Of a DNA stretch of 46,765 bases, positions 34,159 to 43,249 are shown piece after piece; the first letter of the stretch is position 1; each line of letters begins with the position of its first letter. The stretch is from Myxococcota bacterium (GTDB taxonomy: Bacteria > Myxococcota > UBA727 > JAHDBA01). A program made the position numbers and the translations under genes. The notes under the pieces are model-generated. The model ran no database searches and was not told the DNA's origin. It saw nothing but the letters and a program-made list of their open reading frames with translations. The DNA lies in assembly GCA_020627505.1 (NCBI GenBank), contig JAHDGS010000010.1:1-46765 (forward strand). The letters run 5' to 3'.

Positions 34159-35589
34159 TTAAGAAATCGTCGAATTCGATAACTTTTTAAAGCATTTAGG
34201 TGGTGAAACAGGCCTCAGCTCTGATTGGATTTTGTCTATAAAATCAGCGGACTGCACACCCCCCATTTCAATGGCCTGTCGAAGATCTTTGAGTTTTGGA
34301 ACAATATTGATTGGAGATAAGACCCGAGAAAAACGAATCACCCGATCACTGAGATCGCCGCCCGTCTTTCCTGTCTCATGCGCCATTAACGCCAGCGCTT
34401 TAAGTGGCCAGTGTCCCTGCATTTGAGAACCAAAGCTATTTAAAGAGAGGACATAAGGTAGGCCGTCAGCAATGTGCTCATTTCGAAAAGTTGATAATGC
34501 AGCCTTCGCCGGGCAGTTATCGACGACGCCACCATCAAATAATCCATAAACGGACTCGCGTTCGAATAGTCGATGCCAACCGGCTGCTCTTTCGAGACTG
34601 GGGTTTTCGATATCGTAATGAAGAACGCCTGGCACAGCTGCTGAAAAACCAACCGCATCGATGACTTCTATCGATTGATCATCGATATGCCCACCGATCG
34701 AGATCGCTTTGACAGGCAAGTTTGCAACTTTGATCACCTTGCTAATCCAACTTCGTGCGGCTTGACGAAAGAAACGGAATCCGGAGAGCTTTTCGGATTG
34801 AGGAACAAGCGAACGATAGGCTTCAACAGCTTTTTGATCTGTAATACCACCAACCACGACACGAAAGGGAATATCCGTCGTGTTAAATCGCATCGGCATA
34901 TTATCTTTCATCACGAAATGCGATAAAGCTGAGCGTAGCTTCAGTTCAAAAGATCCTGGAAAACCAAAATGAGGTATGCCTGGAACCGGTGTGACAACAT
35001 CAGCAAGTTTAAGACCCGCCAAAATCCGATCGAGCCCTGATAATGACCATCTCATCTTATGGGCACGAAACATACCTAAAATAGCCCCCATTGACGTTCC
35101 AACCAATAAATCTGGGGTGATGTCGACATCCTCGAGTTGATTAAGCACCGACAAAAACACATATCCGGTTCCACCGCCGCCGCCTAACACAAGCGCAAGC
35201 GGTCTCTTTGATAATGTTGCCTCAAGTTTTTGGAATGGGTAATTATTTCGAAATGTCTCAGTTAAAACAGAAATCGCATCTTTAAAAATTCGTTCGACAG
35301 GTCTTTTCAAATCACTGACAAGTTCAAGATCAACATCGCCCTGCTCGGTTAATAAGGACAGCATGTGCCCAAGCACTCTTCTTCTAAAATCAGCAAGTAG
35401 TATATCGACGCGATGACGTTGCCCATCGTCCCCTGTTATCGCAGACAAACTTGCAAGCCGGCACGCATAGATAAATAAACGATGCGTATCTTCATCATAC
35501 GCCACGTTCGCCCGACGAAAAGCCTCATTTAATCGCTTCTCAAATTGAGCAAATCGACGGTCAAAACCATATGAATAGACATCTTCCAT
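34159..35589 (-). CDS. Patatin-like phospholipase
   Basis: The protein of about 476 residues has a patatin domain: LALVLGGGGGTGYVF (Gly-rich oxyanion loop), nucleophile elbow LVGTSMGAIL (Ser about residue 166 from ATG 35589) and the second catalytic element FDGGVVDN (Asp about 352). The oxyanion motif is GGGGTG, lacking the usual Arg. A long helical N-terminus (130 residues) and C-terminus flank it. A GTG at 35610 could add seven residues. It would act as a Ser-Asp lipid acyl hydrolase, cytosolic or delivered elsewhere; there is no signal peptide. Confidence 0.85.
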   Translation of the reverse strand: MEDVYSYGFDRRFAQFEKRLNEAFRRANVAYDEDTHRLFIYACRLASLSAITGDDGQRHRVDILLADFRRRVLGHMLSLLTEQGDVDLELVSDLKRPVERIFKDAISVLTETFRNNYPFQKLEATLSKRPLALVLGGGGGTGYVFLSVLNQLEDVDITPDLLVGTSMGAILGMFRAHKMRWSLSGLDRILAGLKLADVVTPVPGIPHFGFPGSFELKLRSALSHFVMKDNMPMRFNTTDIPFRVVVGGITDQKAVEAYRSLVPQSEKLSGFRFFRQAARSWISKVIKVANLPVKAISIGGHIDDQSIEVIDAVGFSAAVPGVLHYDIENPSLERAAGWHRLFERESVYGLFDGGVVDNCPAKAALSTFRNEHIADGLPYVLSLNSFGSQMQGHWPLKALALMAHETGKTGGDLSDRVIRFSRVLSPINIVPKLKDLRQAIEMGGVQSADFIDKIQSELRPVSPPKCFKKLSNSTIS

Positions 35590-35677
35590 AATGGACGTCG
35601 AGTATAACACACTGTGTCATGTAATCTAGCTATTTTCATATATGCCCTGTTATGCCTCGAAAAAGAAAACACAGTAA

Positions 35678-36667
35678 CTACTCAATAAATAATGAATTTA
35701 TTTCTTTTAAGTCGCCAGATAATGGTGCATCGAGCGCCATACCAGCCGTTGTTATGGGATGCCGTAGGCACATTCGTGTTGCGTGGAGCGCCTGCCTTTC
35801 TAAAGGCCGAACAATCGTCTGAAGTGTGGGATCGAGTCGCTTCATTCGTGACGCCTTTCCACCATAAAGTTGATCGCCAATAATCGGAAACCCCATATCC
35901 GACAATTGAACTCTTATTTGATGCGTCCGTCCAGTTTCAATTTTTACCAACAATTTTGATAGGCCTCGATGGCGTCCAAGGACCTCCACAAACGAAACAG
36001 CTTCTCGAACCCCGCTTCGCTCACGTCGCTCTTCTAATCCTTTAGTCGTAAACTTTAAACGATCTTTCGGGTGACGCGCATGTAATGTCCGCATTTCAAA
36101 AACATCAAGCTTGGGTTCTCCATATACAAATGCGGTATAATATTTATCGATTGAACGGTCTTTAAATTGATTCGACAGATTTTGATGCGCCCCCATATTT
36201 TTGGCACACATAATTAAACCCGACGTGTCTTTATCAAGTCGATGGACAAGACCTGGCCGTTCCATTCCGATTTGGGCGAGCGCTGGACATAAGTAGAGTA
36301 GCATATTGACCAAGGTCTTATCCGGGTGGCCAGGACCAGGATGCACAACAAGCCCTGCCGGCTTATTAAATGCCACAATATCAGCGTCTTCATAGACGAT
36401 CGGTGTACCCAGATTTTGTCCAACAATGTCAATAGGCGTATGTTCTTGGCGCAGGCTCATTTTAAGGGTTGTGCCGACATCGACCTTCATCGATGTTTTG
36501 TGAACCACCACCCCATTGGCCTTCACATGTCCCTCTCGAAGCCGTTGTTGAATTTGAGAACGGGTTAAATCCTGAATGGATTGAGCAAGCACACGATCAA
36601 TTCGGTCGGCATGTTCAACAACGATTTCTATCGACGTCTCAGCAATCAGTTCTGGCTTAGATGTCAT
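35678..36667 (-). CDS. RluA/RluD-family pseudouridine synthase
   Basis: The 329-residue protein has an S4 RNA-binding domain near the N-terminus (DRIDRVLAQSI..., SQIQQRLREGHVKANG). The catalytic motif VHRLDKDTSGLIMCAK (Asp of RLD) follows, with GRTHQIRVQLSDMGFPIIGDQLYGG. It most likely modifies 23S rRNA uridines like RluD. ATG 36667 overlaps the stop of the preceding small gene (ATGA); a TTG at 36676 is a less likely start. Confidence 0.9.
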   Translation of the reverse strand: MTSKPELIAETSIEIVVEHADRIDRVLAQSIQDLTRSQIQQRLREGHVKANGVVVHKTSMKVDVGTTLKMSLRQEHTPIDIVGQNLGTPIVYEDADIVAFNKPAGLVVHPGPGHPDKTLVNMLLYLCPALAQIGMERPGLVHRLDKDTSGLIMCAKNMGAHQNLSNQFKDRSIDKYYTAFVYGEPKLDVFEMRTLHARHPKDRLKFTTKGLEERRERSGVREAVSFVEVLGRHRGLSKLLVKIETGRTHQIRVQLSDMGFPIIGDQLYGGKASRMKRLDPTLQTIVRPLERQALHATRMCLRHPITTAGMALDAPLSGDLKEINSLFIE

Positions 36668-36936
36668 GCTGCCCAAATCGAAATTGGCAGATGACCTCGC
36701 GGAAAAATAATAATATCGACGATCGCTTCGTCAAAGAACGCTTCAGCCTCAGATAAAGAAGGAGATAGACGGCTCTGATAATGAGAACGCCCTTTATCAA
36801 GCTCTGCAGATAAGCGCTCAAAAAAGTCATCTTGCTGGAGACCTTCCATGATCAACGACTCATGAAATAATGAAATGTCAGAGGCAATGGTTCGAGCGAG
36901 GCGGCGGGCGCGTGCCAAGTCATCAATTTGTTTCAT
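36664..36936 (-). CDS. Small conserved-looking protein of unknown function
   Basis: ATG 36936 has a very strong GGAGGGG six bases upstream, so I place the start there; upstream codons belong to overlapping sequence of the RodZ-like gene. The about 90-residue product is helical (MKQIDDLARARRLARTIASD, ESLIMEGLQQDDFFERLSAEL). It overlaps genes on both sides (13 bases with the RodZ-like gene, 4 bases with rluD), typical of tightly coupled translation. No family recognised. Confidence 0.7.
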   Translation of the reverse strand: MKQIDDLARARRLARTIASDISLFHESLIMEGLQQDDFFERLSAELDKGRSHYQSRLSPSLSEAEAFFDEAIVDIIIFPRGHLPISIWAA

Positions 36937-37393
36937 TTTGTCCCCCCTCCTGTTTATCAAGAAACATAAAGTAGCCATCAACCACAAGGCTCGTATCTAA
37001 GCCCAGTACACGTGCCAAATGCTGCAAAAATCCTTTAATATAGACACGTTCAGGTAGCACAGTCACATCGCAAGCTTCAATCGCTTTTAATATCGTGGGA
37101 CGAATACGTGTTTGTTGTTCAATGTGTTCAGGTGAGAGTCCACGAATTTCTCGGATGTGTCTCAACCAATCACCAGAGATATCTTCACGTTGTGCATCGA
37201 TTGGCATATCTCGGCGGTCGACCTGTATCGTCTGCATATCGTCATGTGAAACATCTCTGAACGGCAAAGATTCCGCCTGCCCGACATCAGCCTTCCCAAC
37301 ATCCGTGGGCGTCAGAAATTCAATTTCAGCTGTTCCATCAACATCTTTGTTTGATCCCACATACACTCCATTCAACTTATGCATTCTAAACAT
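36923..37393 (-). CDS. RodZ-like helix-turn-helix protein
   Basis: The 156-residue protein has an acidic low-complexity N-terminal half and a C-terminal HTH_25 domain. Its motif is GDWLRHIREIRGLSPEHIEQ, then QTRIRPTILKAIEACDVTVLPERVYIKGFLQHLARVLGLD, like the cytoplasmic domain of the rod-shape protein RodZ. It lacks the membrane helix and periplasmic domain of RodZ, so it is an HTH-only relative. Similar genes sit in housekeeping operons of delta-proteobacteria. Confidence 0.75.
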   Translation of the reverse strand: MFRMHKLNGVYVGSNKDVDGTAEIEFLTPTDVGKADVGQAESLPFRDVSHDDMQTIQVDRRDMPIDAQREDISGDWLRHIREIRGLSPEHIEQQTRIRPTILKAIEACDVTVLPERVYIKGFLQHLARVLGLDTSLVVDGYFMFLDKQEGGQNETN

Positions 37394-37453
37394 ATCTCAT
37401 AAAGTTGAAATAGGTCAAAATGATGAACACCATCATGACTCAAATCATATGCT

Positions 37454-38278
37454 TTATGGGGTTTCTTCAGAACGCCACCATTCAACCAAATCATATGCTT
37501 CATTTCGACTAAACTGATGCTGCTCTTTCAATCGCTTGATTTTGTCTTTTTTAGTCAAATTGGCATCAGATAAAATACGTTTCATAGGCTGTACGTCACT
37601 CTGAACATGTAGCTCTACACCACCTTCGATCATAACAACAACCTCCCCCTTATCGACAAACGCAGGCTTGAGCGGCTCCCCAATACGCCCGCGATGAAAT
37701 GTCTCATGCATTTTCGTCAACTCGCGCCCAACAACAACACGTCGTCCTAAAAAAGCAGACTCGCACAGCGTCAACGTCTTTTCGAGTCGATTGGCCGCTT
37801 CATAAAATATGATGGTCACATCAAGCGACGCATATTGTGTGAGAAGTCGTTCTATTTTACCTTGCTTGCGAGGTAAAAAGCCAACAAATAAAAAAGGCTG
37901 CGCCACCAAGCCGGCCCCCATAATAGCTGCAGTCACAGCACTTGGCCCTGGTACAACCCGAACAATATGCCCCGCCTCAGTTACATGTTCAGCCAATCGA
38001 CCACCAGGGTCACTGATCCCCGGCGTCCCTGCATCTGAAATATACGCCCATGACTTCCCTTGAGCCAGATGACGTTCGAGCCAAACAGCAACCTGAGACT
38101 CTTTATGTTGGTCGCATGCCTTTAATTGTGTTGTGATACCGAGGCGTGCCATAAGTCGACCAGAGTGTCTTGTATCTTCTGCCAAAATACCGTCAACCGT
38201 TTTGAGGACCTCTATCGCTCTAAGTGAAATATCGTCGACATGACCTATTGGTGTTGCCACAATCCATAGTGTTCCCAT
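37454..38278 (-). CDS. rsmI: 16S rRNA 2'-O-ribose C1402 methyltransferase
   Basis: The 274-residue SAM-dependent methyltransferase of the tetrapyrrole-methylase fold has GTLWIVATPIGHVDDIS, LAEDTRHSGRLM, YISDAGTPGISDPGGRL and VVPGPSAVTAAIMGAGL. RsmI 2'-O-methylates C1402 of 16S rRNA. Family length matches. It lies 27 bases after yraN in the usual rplS-rnhB-yraN-rsmI order. Confidence 0.93.
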   Translation of the reverse strand: MGTLWIVATPIGHVDDISLRAIEVLKTVDGILAEDTRHSGRLMARLGITTQLKACDQHKESQVAVWLERHLAQGKSWAYISDAGTPGISDPGGRLAEHVTEAGHIVRVVPGPSAVTAAIMGAGLVAQPFLFVGFLPRKQGKIERLLTQYASLDVTIIFYEAANRLEKTLTLCESAFLGRRVVVGRELTKMHETFHRGRIGEPLKPAFVDKGEVVVMIEGGVELHVQSDVQPMKRILSDANLTKKDKIKRLKEQHQFSRNEAYDLVEWWRSEETP

Positions 38279-38305
38279 GTTGTTGAAGTGCCATGGAAAA
38301 CCAAC

Positions 38306-38767
38306 CTAAACAAGCCCTTTTACTTCAAAGGCGGAACAGACCCAAGTCACCTCTACATTGTTGTCCCCAATATCAAACCCCAATACATCAAATCGGCACT
38401 TCGATTGCGGGGGTTTTTGATACAAAATATAGCGCCAAGCCATTTTCGTGAGTTGTCGTTGTTTACGATAGCCAACAGTCATCAGTGCCCGACCATGCCG
38501 TGACACGCGTCGACTTCGAACTTCAACAAAGACCAACACATCTTTATCAACCCCAATAAGATCGATTTCTCCCTGTCGTGTGCGATAATTTCGCCGCTGT
38601 ATGTGCACCCCCATTCGCTCAAGTAAAGAAGCAGCATATTCTTCTGATAAACGCCCTCGACGCTGCCGCGTTTGGCATGCCGTCAATTCTTGAACAACAG
38701 ACTGTTTAAGACGATATAAGATCTTTGATCGGCCTGAAACGCCGTCGATGTATCGAACATGGTCCAT
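38306..38767 (-). CDS. yraN: YraN/UPF0102 family nuclease-like protein
   Basis: The core LSEEYAASLLERMGVHIQRRNYRTRQGEIDLIGVDKDVLVFVEVRSR has the PD-(D/E)XK-like D...ExK layout, with ExR in place of ExK, of the YraN family (role unclear, possibly DNA repair). The start is uncertain. ATG 38767 would overlap rnhB by about 62 bases; a TTG near 38686 gives a shorter protein closer to family length. A longer frame to 38875 would overlap rnhB much more. Confidence 0.8.
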   Translation of the reverse strand: MDHVRYIDGVSGRSKILYRLKQSVVQELTACQTRQRRGRLSEEYAASLLERMGVHIQRRNYRTRQGEIDLIGVDKDVLVFVEVRSRRVSRHGRALMTVGYRKQRQLTKMAWRYILYQKPPQSKCRFDVLGFDIGDNNVEVTWVCSAFEVKGLV

Positions 38768-39287
38768 ATTTTGATAAGGCTTCGAGGTGTTGAGCCGTGC
38801 CATATCCTTTGTGTTTTTCGAAACCGTATTTTGGAAATTGATGCGCATATTGTTGCATCCGTTTATCTCGTTCAACTTTTGCGATAATTGATGCAGCCAT
38901 CATGGCTGGAATCGCATCATCGCCTTTGATCATCGCATACTCATTCATATCAGGTGCATGAATTAATTGGTTTCCGTCAATCCAGATTTCGGCGACATCG
39001 TGCACGCTTAACCTGCGTCGTTCTAAATAATCATAAATCGCACATCGCATCGCATATCGGCTCGCTTCAAGAATATTGATGTCATCAATCATAGAAGCCG
39101 ACACCTCACCAATCCCAACATCGCCTCTTGAGCGAATCATCGAAGCTAAGGTTTCACGTTTGGCCGCCGAGAGCTTCTTAGAATCAGCCAAACCACCCAC
39201 CGTGGCATGCTCTAACCCACAACACGCGGCTATCACGGGCCCTGCTAAAGGTCCTCGGCCTACCTCATCAACAGCCAGAATAATCAT
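38706..39287 (-). CDS. rnhB: Ribonuclease HII
   Basis: The 193-residue protein has the catalytic opening MIILAVDEVGRGPLAGPV with the DE pair, and later WIDGNQLI, KGDDAIPAMMAASIIAKVERD (catalytic Asp) and YGFEKHKGYGT. RNase HII removes ribonucleotides from RNA-DNA hybrids. It follows rplS as in many proteobacteria. Confidence 0.95.
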   Translation of the reverse strand: MIILAVDEVGRGPLAGPVIAACCGLEHATVGGLADSKKLSAAKRETLASMIRSRGDVGIGEVSASMIDDINILEASRYAMRCAIYDYLERRRLSVHDVAEIWIDGNQLIHAPDMNEYAMIKGDDAIPAMMAASIIAKVERDKRMQQYAHQFPKYGFEKHKGYGTAQHLEALSKYGPCSIHRRRFRPIKDLISS

Positions 39288-39352
39288 TCAACCTCTAAAT
39301 ATGTCAGCTATGCAGTCGCTCACAATGCAAAAAGTATCGCCATTAAATAAGA

Positions 39353-39374
39353 AAGAGCCGCCAGGGCAGCTCTT
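39353..39374 (-). terminator. rplS: Terminator hairpin after rplS
   Basis: On the minus strand the stem AAGAGCTGCC/GGCGGCTCTT is followed by TCTTATTT. It lies between rplS and rnhB, so the downstream genes may be partly uncoupled from the ribosomal gene. Confidence 0.75.
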
Positions 39375-39402
39375 CTGAAATAAATTGAATCTCAAAATCC
39401 GA

Positions 39403-39759
39403 CTATTTTTTGTAGTCGTTCTTCGCACGAATACGTGCTTTCTTACCGCTTAACTGACGCAAGTAATACAACTTGGAACGACGAACACGACCGCGTTGAA
39501 GTACTTCAATCTTCTCAACACGCGGGCTGTTGATTGGAAATACACGTTCAACACCTGTTTGAAATGAGATTTTACGAACAGTAATTGTCGAAGCGTTACC
39601 AGCACGGTTTCGTGCAATACAAACACCTTCAAACGCCTGTGTTCGCTCTTTTGAGCCTTCAACAATACGCAAAGACACGCGAACAGTATCACCAGGACGA
39701 ACAGTAGACTGCTCTGATTTGATATATTTTTTCGAAATTTTATCTAATATTAAAGACAT
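39403..39759 (-). CDS. rplS: 50S ribosomal protein L19
   Basis: The 118-residue protein has [50 protein letters not shown] and a C-terminal [20 protein letters not shown], all typical of L19 at the 30S-50S interface. The start is ATG 39759 with GGAG six bases upstream; a TTG at 39771 is a poorer choice. Confidence 0.97.
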   Translation of the reverse strand: MSLILDKISKKYIKSEQSTVRPGDTVRVSLRIVEGSKERTQAFEGVCIARNRAGNASTITVRKISFQTGVERVFPINSPRVEKIEVLQRGRVRRSKLYYLRQLSGKKARIRAKNDYKK

Positions 39760-39958
39760 GACTGACTCCAACGCCTTGATCAGTTGATCAAAACCAGTGA
39801 GAGGCTATATCACCAAAAAAATCGGCATTGGTCAAGACATCTTACACCGTGTATGTGAATTTGGGCTCAGTTCATGGCTTCTCGGCGAAATATATTGCAC
39901 TTTTGACCCCTTGACACGTCGCTTAGAATGACTGAGCACTCACTTTGAGGAGATCAAC

Positions 39959-40714
39959 ATGGTTTTTAGCGCGAAACAGCTCGAAGAGATCGAAAGCATC
40001 CACGACTCCAATATGTCGTTTGACGACGACAATGAGGATAAACCGAGTTCAGAAGATGGCGATAATGCGATGGCCTGGCGCCGAACAATGATCAGTGAAG
40101 CAGCTGAGAATGTCAAGAGAGCAAAAGCCCGACCTGTCGACCCGAAAATCTCTTACCCGGTCAAAACACTTCTTTTTGACCGAGAAACGAATCGATACGC
40201 CCGTGTTGCTCAATCGATGGAAGGTTATCTGAAACTCATTTACCTCACCGGTGGCGAACGCGAGTATGGCCAGCTCGACCCCGAAAAATATTTACAAACA
40301 TATGGGGCTACTATTCCTGTTTCAAGCCTTGCAGAGCAACTCGAGCTCGGAGAAGAAGAGGTTCTTGGGATGCTTGAAAAAATGGGTATTGAGCCGGCAC
40401 CGGACATTGAAGAAGAAGAAGAAGAAATCATCGTCACAAAGAAAGCCAGTTCTTCAAAAACAAAATCAAGTAAAAAATCGAGCACCAAAAAGACGGCGCC
40501 AAAGAAAACTGCAACCAAGGATGCAAAACCGAAGAAAGCCAAAGCAAAATCCTCTAAAAAAGCGAACATGGAAGAAACCAACGCTTATATCAAAGCGAAT
40601 TACGAAACCAAGTCAAATAAAGAGATGGCTGATGTCACTGGTTTGTCCGAACACACCATTCGCCGAAAACTTGGGGAATGGGGCCTAAAGCGTTCTCGGA
40701 AGAAGAAGAAATAA
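39959..40714 (+). CDS. Lys/Ala-rich protein with C-terminal helix-turn-helix
   Basis: The 251-residue protein has an acidic N-terminus and a middle region of unknown fold. A histone-H1-like Lys/Ser/Thr-rich linker follows (about residues 160-205), then a C-terminal HTH of about 45 residues (NKEMADVTGLSEHTIRRKLGEWGLKR) ending in KKKK. The HTH resembles a homeodomain-like/resolvase helix pair. DNA or chromosome binding is likely; targets are unknown. GAGGAG lies upstream of the ATG. Confidence 0.65.
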   Translation: MVFSAKQLEEIESIHDSNMSFDDDNEDKPSSEDGDNAMAWRRTMISEAAENVKRAKARPVDPKISYPVKTLLFDRETNRYARVAQSMEGYLKLIYLTGGEREYGQLDPEKYLQTYGATIPVSSLAEQLELGEEEVLGMLEKMGIEPAPDIEEEEEEIIVTKKASSSKTKSSKKSSTKKTAPKKTATKDAKPKKAKAKSSKKANMEETNAYIKANYETKSNKEMADVTGLSEHTIRRKLGEWGLKRSRKKKK

Positions 40715-40723
40715 TACCGGTCT

Positions 40724-41218
40724 CTATTTCATGGCCTTTTGGGGATTGAAATATTTAAACCAATTTAAAAGCGTAAAAGCCAGCAATATTGAAAGCATGT
40801 ACACACTTATATACATATAAATCTCTACGTCGCTTCCGCGTAAATAAGTCAACCTTCCCAAAGAATATATTCCTCCAAAAAAAATAAGATGCCCAAAAAT
40901 TATTGCGAGCTGTGACCTTATAATCACGCGTATTCTGTGTTGCGGACGTATCCCTGCAAAAACTGAATCATCATATGGCCAGACAACCATTCCAAAATAA
41001 GAAAATAGATATCCAAGAGTAGCTCCGATACCGAAGTACCAGAATAGCATGACGAAATGAGGCATTGAATATGGTGCCGGTGGATAAGCGACGCCTATTG
41101 GAGATATTGTATCAAAAACAGCAAATAAGATAAGACTCAAAAGGCCAGTCAAAGATGCAGAACCAATAATTAACAGATCTCTTTGCAATGCTCGTTTCAC
41201 TTGCCGTTTTCTATTCAT
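40724..41218 (-). CDS. Predicted membrane protein of unknown function
   Basis: The about 164-residue protein has four hydrophobic segments (SLTGLLSLILFAVF, VMLFWYFGIGATLGYLFSYFGMVV, AIIFGHLIFFGGIYSLG, VYMLSILLAFTLLNWF). I use ATG 41218 because AAGGTG lies five bases upstream; a GTG at 41224 is the alternative. No family recognised. It stands alone between the HTH gene and the VapB operator. Confidence 0.6.
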   Translation of the reverse strand: MNRKRQVKRALQRDLLIIGSASLTGLLSLILFAVFDTISPIGVAYPPAPYSMPHFVMLFWYFGIGATLGYLFSYFGMVVWPYDDSVFAGIRPQHRIRVIIRSQLAIIFGHLIFFGGIYSLGRLTYLRGSDVEIYMYISVYMLSILLAFTLLNWFKYFNPQKAMK

Positions 41219-41301
41219 AAGCACACCTTAATAATATGTGTCACTATTAGAGAAAGGGTTGCACATCGGGGCCAATAATTAAATAACATAACCTTACATC
41301 A

Positions 41302-41319
41302 ATAGAATATATATTCTAT
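41302..41319. promoter_or_regulatory. Perfect palindrome, probable VapB operator
   Basis: ATAGAATATATATTCTAT is an 18-base perfect inverted repeat nine bases before the antitoxin ATG. Ribbon-helix-helix antitoxins normally bind such palindromes and repress their own operon. Confidence 0.7.
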
Positions 41320-41328
41320 CATGAGAAT

Positions 41329-41574
41329 ATGAAAACCAGCCTCGTCATTGATGATGCTCTCTATCAAGCTGCAAAAAAGCATGCTGAAAAACATGGCACA
41401 ACCCTGAGTGAAACCATCTCTGAATGGGCAAAGACCGGTTTTCAAATGTTGAAACAGAAAAAAAATGATTATCAAAAGAAGAGCTTTACACCACTCGATG
41501 GCGGTGGACCGCCGTATATTAACATCCACAATAGAAACGAATGGCTTGATGAATTGGACATATCAAAAGAATAG
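41329..41574 (+). CDS. VapB-type ribbon-helix-helix antitoxin
   Basis: The 81-residue protein opens MKTSLVIDDALYQAAKKHAE and continues HGTTLSETISEWAK, the beta-strand/helix/helix layout of a VapB-like ribbon-helix-helix DNA-binding domain. A Pro/Gly-rich tail (LDGGGPPYINIHNRNEWLDELD) would wrap the toxin. A palindromic operator precedes it and a broken vapC follows 15 bases later. It is probably still expressed and autoregulated without a working toxin. Confidence 0.75.
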   Translation: MKTSLVIDDALYQAAKKHAEKHGTTLSETISEWAKTGFQMLKQKKNDYQKKSFTPLDGGGPPYINIHNRNEWLDELDISKE

Positions 41575-41589
41575 GCACAAATAGAAAAT

Positions 41590-41785
41590 ATGACCATCGC
41601 TCTTGATACCAGTATGGTGGTAAGAGGAATCCATTCTTTCATTAGCGTATGTTTCGGGAAATCACATCTTTGATTTTCAAATTGCCGCCACACTACGTTT
41701 CAACGGCGTTACGAAAATATGCACTTATGATCGTGATTTCTTAAAATACCGATTTTTGGATGTCGTGACACCATCACATGGTTGA
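41590..41785 (+). pseudogene. vapC PIN-domain toxin remnant (internal deletion and frameshift)
   Basis: ATG 41590 starts MTIALDTSMVVRGI, the PIN-domain N-terminal strand with the first catalytic Asp. That frame soon stops at a TGA. In the next frame ESILSLAYVSGNHIFDFQIA and VTKICTYDRDFLKYRFLDVVTP give a perfect PIN C-terminus (the catalytic FD and YDRDF). About 80 central residues and a frame are missing. The toxin should be inactive. Confidence 0.75.
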
Positions 41786-41797
41786 AGTGCACGATAT

Positions 41798-43204
41798 CTA
41801 ATCACAACCTGGAAAGAATTCGAGTTCTTTCCAAATACGGCTCATATCCTGTCCCCAGTCTTCATGGTATAAGCGCAGCAGTCTGTCTGCGAACGTTTCT
41901 CCTGCCTCGACACGTTCATCGAGTTTCTTCAAAAAGACTGTCTCATCTGGACCACCTGATTCGAGTTGTAAACGACGTAAGCCTGTTTTCGATATTCGCA
42001 GGACTTCCTCGGCAAACGAAAGAACTGACTGTTCGCGGTAGCGTGCCTTAAAGCCAATCCGGGCGACGTCATGATTCAATGTTGTGAGCTCTTCTGCTGA
42101 TGGGCGTGCCATCAAACTTCGAATCTCATCGCGGCAGCGCACATCATATAACAATCCTTTCCACAGAGCTGGCAAGGCGCAGATATGACTCCACGCACCT
42201 GCATCGGCGCCACGGACCTCTATATAATTTTTGAGACGAACCTCAGGAAAACATGTGGTTAAGTGATCTTCGAAGTCTCGTCGATGCGCACGAAAGCCAT
42301 TCAAACCATCACGGATAAAGTCACGGAAAGATGCACCTGCGACATCATGAAACCGCCCTTGGCGACGAATAAAATACATCGGCACATCTAACGCCCAATC
42401 GAGGTAGGTCTGATACGAAAAATCCGCTCGTAAGAATTGTTCGACAAAACCCGAACGCGCCAAATCTGTATCTTGCCACACCAGCATGCGTTCTGATAAG
42501 TGTGAGCCTGGTTTGCCATTCTTGAACGGGGAGTTCACAAAGAGCGCTGATATGATCGGTGAAATCTCCATCGCGGCCTGCATCGTCTCACGCATATCTG
42601 ATTCATTTTCAAAATCAAAGTTGGCCTGAATGGTCGCCGTACATTTCATCATGTCGCGTCCACGAGAACCAACCTGCTGCATATATCGATCCATGATTGC
42701 ATACCGGCCCTTTGGCAGCTGAGGAAAATCCTCAAAAGAAGCCGTCGGATGATACCCAATACCTAAAAAGCCAATACCAGATGGTAAAGCATGTCGCTGC
42801 AATAATCGCAGATGCTCATTGACTTCTTCACATGTCTCTTGAGTGGACGATAGTGGAGCACCACTCAATTCAAGCTGGCCACCAGGTTCAAGTGAAATAG
42901 AAGCACCATCAGCAAATAATCCGACTGTCCCACCTCGCTCCAAGACAGGGGCCCATAATGTGGGATCGTAAGACGACCCTGCTTCTTCAAGAATCCCTTT
43001 AAAAATATGTGCAATGCCCCGCTGCCCATCGAAGTCAATGGGCGACTTACTTTCACAATAGAAACCAAACTTCTCATGCTCAGTCCCAATTTTGAATGTG
43101 TCACGTGGCTTTTCCCCTTTCGAAAAGATACCGAGTAATTCATCAGGCGCCTGAATTAAATCGCCAAGGTTTGAGTCGTCATCCGCATTGATAGGTGTTG
43201 TCAT
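41798..43204 (-). CDS. gshA: Glutamate-cysteine ligase
   Basis: The 468-residue protein belongs to the GCS2/EgtA-like (plant-type) family: GTEHEKFGFYCES, SLEPGGQLELSGAPL, TATIQANFDFENESDMRE, YIEVRGADAG and LPALWKGLLYD. It makes gamma-glutamylcysteine, the first step of glutathione synthesis. It diverges from the EI24-gshB pair by about 45 bases, so both sides may share a control region. Confidence 0.92.
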   Translation of the reverse strand: MTTPINADDDSNLGDLIQAPDELLGIFSKGEKPRDTFKIGTEHEKFGFYCESKSPIDFDGQRGIAHIFKGILEEAGSSYDPTLWAPVLERGGTVGLFADGASISLEPGGQLELSGAPLSSTQETCEEVNEHLRLLQRHALPSGIGFLGIGYHPTASFEDFPQLPKGRYAIMDRYMQQVGSRGRDMMKCTATIQANFDFENESDMRETMQAAMEISPIISALFVNSPFKNGKPGSHLSERMLVWQDTDLARSGFVEQFLRADFSYQTYLDWALDVPMYFIRRQGRFHDVAGASFRDFIRDGLNGFRAHRRDFEDHLTTCFPEVRLKNYIEVRGADAGAWSHICALPALWKGLLYDVRCRDEIRSLMARPSAEELTTLNHDVARIGFKARYREQSVLSFAEEVLRISKTGLRRLQLESGGPDETVFLKKLDERVEAGETFADRLLRLYHEDWGQDMSRIWKELEFFPGCD

Positions 43205-43249
43205 ACGAAAAGACTCGCATACCTATTCTAGAAAAGCTATATCTCTTAT

